A stretch of DNA of 16,320 bases from JANYIP01 sp031394045 (GTDB taxonomy: Bacteria; Actinomycetota; Actinomycetes; Prado026): NCBI GenBank assembly GCA_031394045.1, contig JANMWN010000116.1, forward strand, positions 1 through 16,320, read 5' to 3'. Shown here one piece after another: positions 6,917-14,380 of this stretch. The translations under genes were made by a program, and so were the position numbers. Position 1 is the first letter of the stretch. The number at the start of each line of letters is the position of its first letter. The notes below the pieces were generated by a model. The model made no database searches. It was not told the origin of the DNA and was given only the letters and a program-made list of their open reading frames with translations.

Positions 6917-7848
6917 CAGACCAGCTCCTCGGTACCGGACCGGCTCACGTAGATGCTCACCAGCACCACGATGGTGAACATCAGCGTGACCGACAGCGCA
7001 GCTGCCGTCGGGTAGTCCTGCTGGTCCAGGAAGGCGGAGTCGATGGCATTGCCGATCATCCCCTCGCCGGCTCGGCCGAGCAGCGACTGGTTGATGAAGT
7101 CACCGGCCGCGGGGATGAAGGTCAGCAGCGTGCCGGCCACGACACCAGGCATCGACAGCGGGAACGTCACCTTGCGGAAGGCGGTGAACGGTGCGCAGTA
7201 CAGGTCGCCGGCCGCCTCGATCAGCCGCGGGTCGACCCGTTCGAGCGAGGCGTACAACGGGAGCACCATGAACGGCAGGAAGTTGTACGTCAGCCCGGTG
7301 ATGGTCGCCAGCGGCGTCGCCAGCACCCGGTCACCGGTGGTCAGCCCCAACAGCTTGAAGATCGAGTTGATGTGCGTGGTGTTCAGGAACGACACGATGA
7401 TGCTGTCGTCGGCCAGCAGGGTCTTCCAGGCGAACGTACGGATCAGGAAGCTGGTGAAGAACGGCGCGATCACCAGGATCAGCAGCGCGCCCTTCCACTT
7501 GCCGGACCTGAAGGCGATGGCGTACGCGAGGGGGTAGCCGATCAGCAGCGCCAGGACCGTCGCGATGCCGGCGTACACGAAGGAACGCACGAACTCCGCG
7601 TGGTAGAACCGAAGTGCCTCGCTGTAGGTCTGGACGTGGAACGTGAGGGTGTAGCCCTCGCTCACGCTGCCGGTCTGGAGCGAGGTCGAGACCAGGAACA
7701 CCATCGGTACGACGAAGAAGACGATCAGCCACAGCATGCCCGGGGCGAGCAGCAGGTAGGGCGTCCTGCGGTTGGACAAGCGGCCCCGCTTGGGGGCCGG
7801 GTGCGGCTCGGACTCGAGCGCCTCGGCCAGTGCGGCTCCCGCCGACAC
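6916..7848 (-). CDS. potB: Spermidine/putrescine ABC transporter permease, PotB type
   Basis: Second permease of the importer, 310 residues. A cytoplasmic N-terminus rich in charged residues precedes the first membrane segment (YLLLAPGMLWLIVFFVVPMVFLV, about 31-53). Further segments follow, with LIGYPLAYAIAF and APFFTSFLIRTFAWKTLL being hallmarks of PotB. The EAA loop is EAAGDLYCAPFTAFRKVTFPLSMPGVVAG. It starts at GTG 7848 directly after the TAG stop of the ATPase gene with no spacer, so reinitiation is likely. It ends in a one-base overlap with the PotC-type gene. PotB and PotC form the heterodimeric channel fed by the binding protein encoded two genes upstream. Confidence 0.93.
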   Translation of the reverse strand: MSAGAALAEALESEPHPAPKRGRLSNRRTPYLLLAPGMLWLIVFFVVPMVFLVSTSLQTGSVSEGYTLTFHVQTYSEALRFYHAEFVRSFVYAGIATVLALLIGYPLAYAIAFRSGKWKGALLILVIAPFFTSFLIRTFAWKTLLADDSIIVSFLNTTHINSIFKLLGLTTGDRVLATPLATITGLTYNFLPFMVLPLYASLERVDPRLIEAAGDLYCAPFTAFRKVTFPLSMPGVVAGTLLTFIPAAGDFINQSLLGRAGEGMIGNAIDSAFLDQQDYPTAAALSVTLMFTIVVLVSIYVSRSGTEELV

Positions 7849-9051
7849 CTACACCACCACCGGGTCTGGGGCGGCAGCGTCGTCGTCGATCGATGCGCCG
7901 GCGTCGGCAGCCTGCGTCGCGTCGAGCGCGAACGTATGGGCCGGGTCCCAATGCAGCAGGACCGGTGCGCCGGCAACGATCCGCTGGTCACGGCTCATGT
8001 TCTGCTCGAAGACCATGACCTCCTGGCCCCACGGCAGCTTGACCTGGTACTGCGTGCTGACCCCGGTGAAGCTCGAGTCCGTGACGACGCCGGTGAGCTC
8101 GTTCTGGCCCGCACCCGCGTGAGCGGCATCTGAGCTGTCGGCGTGCGTCACCTGGATCTTCTCCGGGCGTACGCCGACGTGGACCGCGCTGCCGTCCGCA
8201 TGCACCCGGCTCTGTGGAAGCTCGATCCTCCGGCCGCGCACCTCGACCACGACCGTGTCGCCCGAGCGCCTCGAGATCGTCCCTGTCAGCAGGTTCGACT
8301 GGCCGAGGAAGTTCGCGACGAATGTCGTGCTCGGGTGCTCGTAGAGGTCGGCGGGCGCGCCCATCTGCTCGATCCGGCCGTGGTTCATGACCGCGATGGT
8401 GTCCGCCATCGTCATGGCCTCTTCCTGGTCGTGCGTCACGTGGACGAACGTGATGCCGACCTCGGTCTGGATCCGCTTGAGCTCGAGCTGCATCTGCCGT
8501 CGCAGCTTGAGGTCCAGGGCGCCGAGCGGCTCGTCCAGCAGCAGGACCTCCGGTCGGTTGATGAGCGCCCGGCCCAGCGCCACCCGCTGCTGCTGGCCGC
8601 CCGAGAGCTGAGCGGGCTTGCGCCGGGCGAACCCGGTGAGCTCGACGAGGTCGAGCATGTCGCCGACCTGCTGCTTGACGTCCTTGATGCCGCGACGCCG
8701 GAGCCCGAAGGCCACGTTCTCGAAGATGTCGAGGTGCGGGAACAGCGCGTAGCTCTGGAACACCGTGTTGACCGGCCGCTTGTACGGCTTGGCCCAGGTG
8801 ATGTCCTCGGCACCGATGCTGATCCGCCCCGACGTCGGCTCCTCGAGCCCGGCCACCATCCGCAGCGTCGTCGTCTTGCCGCAGCCGGACGGCCCGAGCA
8901 GGGCGAAGAACGACCCACGAGGGATCGTCAACGTCAGGTCGTCGACCGCCACGAAGTCCCCAAACCGCTTCGTCACGTTGTCGAGCTGGAGATCCCCGCT
9001 GCCCTCGTCGTCCGACGGCAGCCCGGCCGGGCTCTTGGTCGGGTTCGCCAT
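7849..9051 (-). CDS. potA: Spermidine/putrescine ABC transporter ATP-binding protein
   Basis: Cytoplasmic ATPase driving the polyamine importer, 400 residues. Visible motifs: Walker A GPSGCGKTT (53-61), Q-loop Gln99 in VFQSYALFPH, signature LSGGQQQRVALGRAL (149-163), Walker B VLLLDEPLGALD (169-180), and the switch His207 in VTHDQEEAM. The RPVNTVFQ stretch before the Q-loop is typical of PotA. The C-terminal third holds a TOBE-like region (LTGTISRR to VGVRPEKIQV, then VTDSSFTGVSTQYQVKLPWGQEVMV) used for regulation. The end is an Asp/Ala-rich tail. ATG 9051 is 3 bases after the binding-protein stop. It shares its operon with the binding protein and both permeases, a complete importer. Confidence 0.95.
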   Translation of the reverse strand: MANPTKSPAGLPSDDEGSGDLQLDNVTKRFGDFVAVDDLTLTIPRGSFFALLGPSGCGKTTTLRMVAGLEEPTSGRISIGAEDITWAKPYKRPVNTVFQSYALFPHLDIFENVAFGLRRRGIKDVKQQVGDMLDLVELTGFARRKPAQLSGGQQQRVALGRALINRPEVLLLDEPLGALDLKLRRQMQLELKRIQTEVGITFVHVTHDQEEAMTMADTIAVMNHGRIEQMGAPADLYEHPSTTFVANFLGQSNLLTGTISRRSGDTVVVEVRGRRIELPQSRVHADGSAVHVGVRPEKIQVTHADSSDAAHAGAGQNELTGVVTDSSFTGVSTQYQVKLPWGQEVMVFEQNMSRDQRIVAGAPVLLHWDPAHTFALDATQAADAGASIDDDAAAPDPVVV

Positions 9052-9054
9052 GCG

Positions 9055-10272
9055 TCAGCCCCCGGTGATCTGGGCGAACAGCTTCTCGTACTTCGTCGTC
9101 TCGTCGTCGTTCAGGGGCTTGAAGCTGTGGAAGTTCTTGCGGTCCGCATCAGTCGGGAAGATCAGCGGATTCTTGGCGAGCTCAGGGTCGATGGCCTGCA
9201 TGGCCTCCTGCGCGCCAGTCACCGGACAGATGTAGTTCACCCAAGCGGCGAGCTGGGCTGCCACCTTGGGGTCGTAGTAGTAGTTCATGACCAGCTCGGC
9301 GTTCTTCTTGTGCTGGCACTTGTTCGGGATCAGCATGTTGTCGGCCCACTGCATCACACCGGCCTGCGGCGGCGACCAGGTCATCTCGGGACGGTCGACC
9401 TGCATGGCGATGACGTCGCCCGACCAGGCCAGGCACGCCACGAGGTCACCCTTCTTCATCGACTCGATGTACTCGTTGCCGGTGAACGCCCGGATCTGGC
9501 CGGAGTCCTTGGCCTCCTGCAGCACCGCGATCGCCTTGTTGAAGTCGTCATCCGTGAAGCTGGCCGGGTCCTTGCCCTGATCGAGCATGATCAGGCCGAT
9601 GGTGTCGCGCATCTCGGTGAGCACCGCGATCTTGCCCTTGAGGTCGGCGCGGGTGAGCAGCTCGGTGACCGTGGTGACCGGCTTGGTCTTCTTGCTGTTG
9701 TAGCTGATCCCGGTGAGCCCGGACTGCCACGGCGCGCTGTAGGCGCGCGTCGGGTCCCACGCGGGCGCATGGAGCGGACCCGCGAGGATGTTGCCGGGCA
9801 GGTTCGGGGTGTTGGCCTGGTCGAGCTTCTGGACAAAGTTCTGCTGGACCAGCCGGGCCGCCATCCAGTCCGTCATGACGATCAGGTCGCGACCGGTGTC
9901 CTGCCCCGCGCGCAGCTGGGGCTGGATCTTGGCGTAGAAGGTCTGGTTGTCGTTGATGTCCTCGACGTAGGCGACCGAGATCCCGGTCTTCGTCTTGAAC
10001 TCGTCCAGCGTCGGGTGGTCGGTGGCGATCTTGTCGTTCACGTCCATGTAGGCCGGCCAGTTGCTGAAGTTGACGATCTTGTCCTGGTCGGAGAGATCCG
10101 CGGCCGACTGGTTGGCCGAGGGCGCCTTGGCGGCGGGCGTACCGCAGGCCGAGAGCAGTCCTGCTCCGGCGATCACCGCACCTGAAGCCGCGGTGCCGCG
10201 AAGGAATCCGCGGCGGGACAGCGAGCGAGCCGCCTGGAGCAACTCGGGCGGAAGGTCATTCTTCGGGTTCAT
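9055..10272 (-). CDS. potD: Polyamine-binding lipoprotein of the ABC importer (PotD family)
   Basis: Extracellular substrate-binding protein, 405 residues, delivering polyamine to the PotB/PotC permease. The N-terminus has a twin-arginine motif SRRGFLRG (residues 19-26), a hydrophobic run and a lipobox LLSACG with the acylated Cys43, so it is probably exported folded by Tat and anchored in the outer leaflet. The mature part begins with VNFSNWPAYMDVND, a PotD-like opening strand. It also has LAGPLHAPAWDPTRAYSAPWQSGLTGISYN, typical of the hinge region in PotD/PotF proteins. ATG 10272 is chosen because GGAGGA lies 8 bases before it and the Tat motif begins soon after; the open frame upstream to 10350 overlaps the end of the dehydrogenase gene. 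The gene follows that dehydrogenase by 61 bases. Ligand is likely putrescine or spermidine. Confidence 0.93.
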   Translation of the reverse strand: MNPKNDLPPELLQAARSLSRRGFLRGTAASGAVIAGAGLLSACGTPAAKAPSANQSAADLSDQDKIVNFSNWPAYMDVNDKIATDHPTLDEFKTKTGISVAYVEDINDNQTFYAKIQPQLRAGQDTGRDLIVMTDWMAARLVQQNFVQKLDQANTPNLPGNILAGPLHAPAWDPTRAYSAPWQSGLTGISYNSKKTKPVTTVTELLTRADLKGKIAVLTEMRDTIGLIMLDQGKDPASFTDDDFNKAIAVLQEAKDSGQIRAFTGNEYIESMKKGDLVACLAWSGDVIAMQVDRPEMTWSPPQAGVMQWADNMLIPNKCQHKKNAELVMNYYYDPKVAAQLAAWVNYICPVTGAQEAMQAIDPELAKNPLIFPTDADRKNFHSFKPLNDDETTKYEKLFAQITGG

Positions 10273-10280
10273 TGCGGTCG

Positions 10281-10286
10281 TCCTCC
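10281..10286 (-). promoter_or_regulatory. Ribosome binding site fixing the potD start
   Basis: GGAGGA on the minus strand is 8 bases before ATG 10272. It selects this start over the longer reading frame that would run into the upstream dehydrogenase gene. The 61-base gap shows no promoter or terminator, which supports readthrough from the dehydrogenase gene. Confidence 0.75.
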
Positions 10287-10333
10287 GGGTCGTGGATGGA
10301 TCGGTCAGTTCGGAGCCGTGCGCGTACCGCTGG

Positions 10334-11839
10334 TCACTGGCGGTTGCCAAAGATCGTGCGGTGCCAGTCCTTCCTCGCTACTGCTGTCCCGTCGTACATC
10401 ACGTGCTTGACGTTGGTGTACTCGTCGAACGCGTAGGTGCTCATGTCCTTGCCGAAGCCACTGGCCTTGTAACCACCGTGCGGCATCTCGCTGATGATCG
10501 GGATGTGGTCGTTGACCCAGACGCACCCGGACCGGATCTCGCGGGTGGCGCGCAGGGCGCGGAAGACGTCCCGAGTCCACACCGAGGCTGCGAGTCCGTA
10601 CGGGGTGTCGTTGGCCAGTCGCAGGCCCTCGTCGTCGCTGTCGAACGGCAGCACCACCAGGACCGGTCCGAAGATCTCCTCCTGGACCACCTCGGACCCC
10701 TGCGCCGCATCGACTATCAGCGTGGGCTCGTAGTAGGCCCCCGCTGCGAGCGCTCCCCCCGGGATCTGCCCGCCACGCACGACCTTGGCGCCGTCGGCAC
10801 GGGCGCGCTCGACCATGGCAGCGACGCTGGCCTGCTGCCGCATCGACACCAGCGGCCCCTGGTCGGTCGTCGGGTCGAGGGTCGCGCCGAGTCGTACGGT
10901 CCCCATCACGTCCGCGACGCCGGCGACGAAGGCGTCGTACAGGGGCCGCTGGACGTAGGCGCGCGTGGCCGCCGTGCAGTCCTGCCCGGTGTTGATCAGC
11001 GAGCCGGCCACCGCTCCCTGCACCGCGGCCTCGAGGTCGGCGTCGTCGAAGACCACGAGGGGTGCCTTGCCGCCAAGCTCCATGTGCATGCGCTTGGCCG
11101 TCAGCGCTGCGGTCTGCATCACCTGCACACCGACCCCGGTCGATCCGGTGAACGAGACCATCGAGACGTCCGGGTGCCCCACGAGGTGCTGGCCGACCAC
11201 GGAGCCACGGCCGCAGATCACGTTGACGACCCCCGCCGGGATGCCCGCGTCGGTGCACGCCTCGGCGAACAGCAGCGAGGTCAAGGGCGTGATCTCGGCG
11301 GGCTTGAGCACGATGGTGTTGCCCGCCGCGATCGCCGGCAGGACCTTCCAGCCGGCCATCTGCAGGGGGTAGTTCCAGGGTGCGATCGACCCGACGACGC
11401 CGACCGCCTCGCGACGGATCAGCGACGTGTGGTCACCGGAGTACTCGCCCGCCGCCTTGCCCTCGAGGTTTCGGGCCGCGCCAGCGAAGAACGCGACGTT
11501 GTCGATCGTGCCGGGTACGTCGAACTCGCTGCTCAGCTTGATCGGCTTGCCGGCCTGCCGCGACTCCAGCTCGGCCAGCTCGCCGCTGCGCTCGCGCAGG
11601 ATGCGGGCCAGCTCGATGAGGGCGCCCGAGCGGGTCGACGGGGTGGCGGCGGACCAGGCGGGGAAGGCCGCCTTCGCTGCAGCGACAGCGGCGTCCACCT
11701 CCGCGGGGCCGGCCATCTCGACCGTGCCGACGGTCTGCCCGGTCGAAGGGTCGAGGACGTCATGGGTCTCGGCAGCGGTCGCCGAGACGTACCCACCCCC
11801 GACGTACGACCGATACGGGCTAGTACCGGGAAGACTCAC
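10334..11839 (-). CDS. Aldehyde dehydrogenase, gamma-aminobutyraldehyde dehydrogenase type
   Basis: NAD(P)-dependent aldehyde dehydrogenase, 501 residues, first gene of the importer operon; it likely oxidises 4-aminobutanal from putrescine to GABA. Motifs: PWNYPLQMAGWKVLPAIAAGN (substrate channel), KPAEITP (cofactor), FTGSTGVG (Rossmann loop), MELGGKAP with the general-base Glu, and NTGQDCTAATR with catalytic Cys288. The ending MPHGGYKASGFGKDMSTYAFDEYTNVKHV resembles the aminobutyraldehyde/betaine-aldehyde branch. GTG 11839 follows AGGAGGT at 9 bases. It is the only gene in the six-gene run with a strong ribosome binding site next to a plausible promoter. It differs clearly from the partial dehydrogenase at the right edge, so the two may prefer different aminoaldehydes (for example 3-aminopropanal or a gamma-glutamyl aldehyde). 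The family is certain; the substrate is inferred from context. Confidence 0.87.
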   Translation of the reverse strand: MSLPGTSPYRSYVGGGYVSATAAETHDVLDPSTGQTVGTVEMAGPAEVDAAVAAAKAAFPAWSAATPSTRSGALIELARILRERSGELAELESRQAGKPIKLSSEFDVPGTIDNVAFFAGAARNLEGKAAGEYSGDHTSLIRREAVGVVGSIAPWNYPLQMAGWKVLPAIAAGNTIVLKPAEITPLTSLLFAEACTDAGIPAGVVNVICGRGSVVGQHLVGHPDVSMVSFTGSTGVGVQVMQTAALTAKRMHMELGGKAPLVVFDDADLEAAVQGAVAGSLINTGQDCTAATRAYVQRPLYDAFVAGVADVMGTVRLGATLDPTTDQGPLVSMRQQASVAAMVERARADGAKVVRGGQIPGGALAAGAYYEPTLIVDAAQGSEVVQEEIFGPVLVVLPFDSDDEGLRLANDTPYGLAASVWTRDVFRALRATREIRSGCVWVNDHIPIISEMPHGGYKASGFGKDMSTYAFDEYTNVKHVMYDGTAVARKDWHRTIFGNRQ

Positions 11840-11848
11840 AGTCGGCCC

Positions 11849-11855
11849 ACCTCCT
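11849..11855 (-). promoter_or_regulatory. Ribosome binding site of the importer operon's first gene
   Basis: AGGAGGT stands 9 bases before the GTG at 11839. It is the strongest Shine-Dalgarno in the window and supports GTG as the operon's first start codon. Confidence 0.75.
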
Positions 11856-11930
11856 CGAAACGCATCCTGACACGAAATCGACCGACCTCAAGCGATTCCG
11901 TTGCCGAAACGGACCGTGGCGACGAAATCG
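11856..11930. repeat. Cluster of CGAAA-type direct repeats with an inverted repeat, likely operator region
   Basis: Four like-oriented copies of a CGAAA(T)CG motif occur on the plus strand: 11856-11862 (CGAAACG), 11873-11880 (CGAAATCG), 11905-11912 (CGAAACGG) and 11923-11930 (CGAAATCG). The third is part of a perfect inverted repeat, TCCGTT-GCCGA-AACGGA, at 11897-11913. The cluster lies in the divergent gap between the importer operon and the pucR-type gene and overlaps the predicted operon promoter. It is a natural candidate for regulator binding, though no protein can be assigned from sequence alone. Confidence 0.55.
11864..11891 (-). promoter_or_regulatory. Putative promoter of the polyamine importer operon
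   Basis: TTGAGG at 11891-11886, a 16-base spacer and CAGGAT at 11869-11864 on the minus strand. Transcription would start near 11857, just before the ribosome binding site. One CGAAATCG repeat lies in the spacer and a 17-bp inverted repeat sits directly upstream of the -35, as expected for a regulated promoter. Confidence 0.4.
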
Positions 11931-12032
11931 CTACCAGGTTGTGACAAACGGCTACGGAAGGCACCTCTCGAGGATGGGCGGTTCAGCGCCGGTGATCAAC
12001 CCGCAGAGTGCATCCCTGAAGGCTGTCTGCCT

Positions 12033-12038
12033 TACAGT
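12033..12038 (+). promoter_or_regulatory. Putative -10 element for the leaderless pucR-type gene
   Basis: TACAGT is followed by 7 bases and then GTG 12046, matching TANNNT at the distance expected for a transcript starting on the start codon. No clear -35 is seen. An AAGG touches the GTG and is too close to be a normal ribosome binding site. Confidence 0.45.
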
Positions 12039-12045
12039 CTGCAAG

Positions 12046-13650
12046 GTGGTGTTCCCGACCGTCGCTGACGTCCTCGCCCTGGAGCAGGTACGCAAGGCCG
12101 GGCCGACCGTGGTGGCCGGCGCAAGAGGCCTCGACCGCCGCGTCCGCTGGGCCCACGTGAGCGAGCTGGCCGATATCGCCGGGCTGCTCCGAGGGGGCGA
12201 GCTGATCCTGACCACCGGGGTCGCGCTGCCCAGCGAGGATGCCGACCTCGCGGCGTACGTCGCCGACCTCGACAACGTCGGCGTCGCCGGTCTCGTCGTC
12301 GAGCTGGGCCGCAGGTACGCGACCGCGCTCCCACCCTCGCTCGTCCGCGCCGCGGAGGGCCGAGGTCTGCCGCTGGTCGCGCTGGCCCGCGAGACCAGGT
12401 TCGTGGCCATCACCGAGGCCGTGCACGCCCGCGTGGTCGACACCCAGCTGGACGAGCTGCGCGCCTCCGAGGAGGTGCACGAGACGTTCACCGAGCTGTC
12501 CGTCGAGGGCGCTGAGCCGGCCGAGATCGTGCGGCAGGCGGCCCGGATGTCCGGCCGGCCCGTGATTCTGGAGAACCTCACGCACCAGGTCCTCGCCTAC
12601 GACGCGGCCGGCACCGACGGGCGCGACCTGCTCGCCGGATGGGAGTCGCGGTCGCGAGCCGTGCGCGCCCCCTCACGCACCGCGCACGACCCGCGCTCCG
12701 GGTGGCTGGTCACCACCGTCGGTGCGCGCGGCCACGACTGGGGCCGGCTGGTCCTGGTCTGCGGCGGCGCGCCCGGGCCGAGGGACGCGATGCTGCTCGA
12801 ACGGGCTGCCTCGACCTTGGCCCTCAACCGGCTGGTCGAGCGCGACCGCGAGAGCCTCGAGCGGCAGACCCATCGCACCCTGCTCACCGGGATCCTGGCG
12901 CACACCTGGCCGACGGCCGAGGTCAACCTTCGGGCCAGGGCGCTCGGCGTACCCCTGGAGAACCGGCAGCTGGTCGCTGTCGTCCTGCGGCCGGCGACCG
13001 GCGGCCCCGAGGCCGTCCTCGAGCCCGAGCAGCGCCTGCGCGACCTCGGCGAGACGGCGGCCGCGGCCGTGCGCGAGGCCCGGCTGCAGGCGCTGGTCGG
13101 AGCCGTCGACGACGCGAGCGTGGGCGTCCTCGTCTCGCTCCCCCGGCGTGACCCGGTCGACACCGCTGTCGAGGTGCTGGCCGCGGCCCTGACCCGGCTG
13201 GCCGGCCCCGACGAGCCGGTGGTGGCGGTTGGCTCGGCGGTCGAGAACGTGGCTGCCGTACGCCGGTCGTTCCTCGAGGCCAGCCACGTCGCCGATGCGG
13301 CCGCACACCAGCCGGCGCGGCCCTACCACCGGCTCGAGGACATCCGCCTCCGTGGTCTGATGCACCTGCTCCGGGACGACTCGCGGCTGCAGACCTTCGC
13401 CGAGCGCGAGGTGGGCCAGCTGCTCGCGTACGACGACCAGCAGCACACCGACCTGGTCCGGCTGCTGCGTACCTATCTCGAGCAAGGACGGAACAAGTCT
13501 GCGGCGGCCGACGCGGCGCACCTGTCCCGGCCGGCGTTCTACGAGCGGCTGCACCGCATCGAGCGCGTGCTCGGGGTCGACCTCGACGACGTGGAGTCCT
13601 GCCTTTCGCTGCACGTCGCGCTCGTCGCCATCGACGCCGTCCGCCGCTAG
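12046..13650 (+). CDS. PucR-family transcriptional regulator
   Basis: DNA-binding regulator of 534 residues. It has an N-terminal PucR ligand-sensing domain (about 1-125: FPTVADVLALEQVRKAGPTVVAG to VALARETRFVAI), a central region with weak GGDEF-like similarity as in CdaR/PucR proteins, and a C-terminal PucR helix-turn-helix (about 470-520: LVRLLRTYLEQGRNKSAAADAAHLSRPAFYERLHRIERVLGVDL). GTG 12046, or GTG 12049 next to it, is chosen because the PucR domain normally starts here and TACAGT lies 7 bases before. The frame is open back to 11941 with no family similarity. PucR-type proteins often control nitrogen-compound use such as purines, GABA or polyamines. Divergent placement from the importer operon suggests it senses a polyamine or its product and acts on the repeat-rich gap. 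The ligand and the sign of control are unknown. Confidence 0.9.
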   Translation: MVFPTVADVLALEQVRKAGPTVVAGARGLDRRVRWAHVSELADIAGLLRGGELILTTGVALPSEDADLAAYVADLDNVGVAGLVVELGRRYATALPPSLVRAAEGRGLPLVALARETRFVAITEAVHARVVDTQLDELRASEEVHETFTELSVEGAEPAEIVRQAARMSGRPVILENLTHQVLAYDAAGTDGRDLLAGWESRSRAVRAPSRTAHDPRSGWLVTTVGARGHDWGRLVLVCGGAPGPRDAMLLERAASTLALNRLVERDRESLERQTHRTLLTGILAHTWPTAEVNLRARALGVPLENRQLVAVVLRPATGGPEAVLEPEQRLRDLGETAAAAVREARLQALVGAVDDASVGVLVSLPRRDPVDTAVEVLAAALTRLAGPDEPVVAVGSAVENVAAVRRSFLEASHVADAAAHQPARPYHRLEDIRLRGLMHLLRDDSRLQTFAEREVGQLLAYDDQQHTDLVRLLRTYLEQGRNKSAAADAAHLSRPAFYERLHRIERVLGVDLDDVESCLSLHVALVAIDAVRR

Positions 13651-13735
13651 CCGGCACTGGACATCCCCAGCTACCAAACCGCGACCCCGCCGGCTCCGAA
13701 CCACCGTCATGGCAGGGCTGCGAGCTTCGGTCAGC

Positions 13736-13751
13736 GTCCGACCCTTCGGAC
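13736..13751. promoter_or_regulatory. Perfect palindrome upstream of the sigK-like gene
   Basis: GTCCGA-CCCT-TCGGAC is a perfect 6-bp inverted repeat with a 4-base loop. It ends 4 bases before the CACAGT hexamer and 17 bases before GTG 13769. It would lie in the -35/-10 spacer, where a bound repressor would block polymerase. As an RNA hairpin it could also mark the end of the pucR-type transcript, but no T-run follows. The remainder of the 118-bp gap (13651-13768) shows nothing else recognisable. Confidence 0.45.
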
Positions 13752-13755
13752 ATGG

Positions 13756-13761
13756 CACAGT
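13756..13761 (+). promoter_or_regulatory. Putative -10 element for a leaderless sigK-like gene
   Basis: CACAGT is followed by 7 bases and GTG 13769, the same arrangement as at the pucR-type gene. No Shine-Dalgarno precedes the GTG. I saw no obvious ECF-type -35, so autoregulation by the encoded sigma factor is not supported by sequence. Confidence 0.35.
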
Positions 13762-13768
13762 CACCTAC

Positions 13769-14380
13769 GTGACTGGTCCGTATCCGTTCCCTGGGGCGAC
13801 CGGTCCCGACGTGTCCGGGGCGGACGCCGGTACCAGGGAGAGCGCCGAGCAGATGCTCGCCCTGGTGGCTCGAGGGGATCAGGACGCCTTCGAGCGGTTG
13901 TACGACCGCATCGCCGGCTCCGTGCTCGGAGTCGTCAGGAGGGTCCTGCGGGACCCCGCACAGTCGGAGGAGGTGACCCAGGAAGTGCTGACCGAGGTCT
14001 GGCGGACCGCCGCGCGCTTCGACCCCGAAAAGGGGGGCGCCAGCACCTGGGTCCTCACCATGGCGCACCGCCGCGCCATCGATCGCGTACGCTCGGCGCA
14101 GGCTTCCACCGACCGTGACCACAAGGTCGCCCTGCTCGAGCACGCCCCTGCGTACGACGAGGTCAGCGAGGCCGTCGAGGCGCGCCTGGAGGCCGAGCAG
14201 GTCCGCAAGGCCCTTGGCGCGCTGACCGAGCTGCAGCGCGAGGCGGTCCGGCTCGCCTACTACGGCGGCTACACCCAGCGCGAGGTGTCCGAGCTGCTGG
14301 GCGTACCACTCGGGACCATCAAGACCAGGCTCAGGGATGGACTCATCCGGCTGCGCGACGCCCTCGGGGTGACCGCATGA
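13769..14380 (+). CDS. sigK: ECF RNA polymerase sigma factor, SigK-like
   Basis: Extracytoplasmic-function sigma factor of 203 residues. Region 2 reads from LALVARGDQDAFERLYDRIAGSVLGVVRRVLRD to FDPEKGGASTWVLTMAHRRAIDRVRSAQ, with the -10-binding helix in the last part. Region 4 is ALTELQREAVRLAYYGGYTQREVSELLGVPLGTIKTRLRDGLIRLRDAL, with the -35 recognition helix in VPLGTIKTRLRDG. The closing GTIKTRLRDGLIRLRDAL and the following RskA-like gene place it with SigK-type (ECF19) factors. GTG 13769 is preferred over ATG 13709 because sequence before it has no family match and a CACAGT hexamer lies 7 bases upstream. Its stop overlaps the anti-sigma start by 4 bases (ATGA), so the two are made together. 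Target genes cannot be deduced here. Confidence 0.88.
   Translation: MTGPYPFPGATGPDVSGADAGTRESAEQMLALVARGDQDAFERLYDRIAGSVLGVVRRVLRDPAQSEEVTQEVLTEVWRTAARFDPEKGGASTWVLTMAHRRAIDRVRSAQASTDRDHKVALLEHAPAYDEVSEAVEARLEAEQVRKALGALTELQREAVRLAYYGGYTQREVSELLGVPLGTIKTRLRDGLIRLRDALGVTA

Noticed and set aside
6883..8133. Plus-strand open frame of 416 codons over potB and the end of potA
   Set aside because: Gln/Arg/Asp-rich translation without membrane segments or motifs; shadow of the permease gene.
8143..10185. Very long plus-strand open frame (680 codons) antisense to potA and potD
   Set aside because: Its translation is rich in Arg, Asp, Val and His with no domain, and it mirrors the third-position GC of the real minus-strand genes. 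The minus-strand proteins have clear families.
10061..11944. Plus-strand open frame of 627 codons over the operon's first dehydrogenase
   Set aside because: No recognisable domain, and it runs through the potD start, the dehydrogenase and its promoter region; the minus-strand genes explain the sequence.
11941..12045. Extended N-terminus of the PucR-type regulator from 11941
   Set aside because: The PucR domain starts at residue 1 of the 12046 start, the extension has no family similarity, and TACAGT at 12033-12038 would be inside the coding region.
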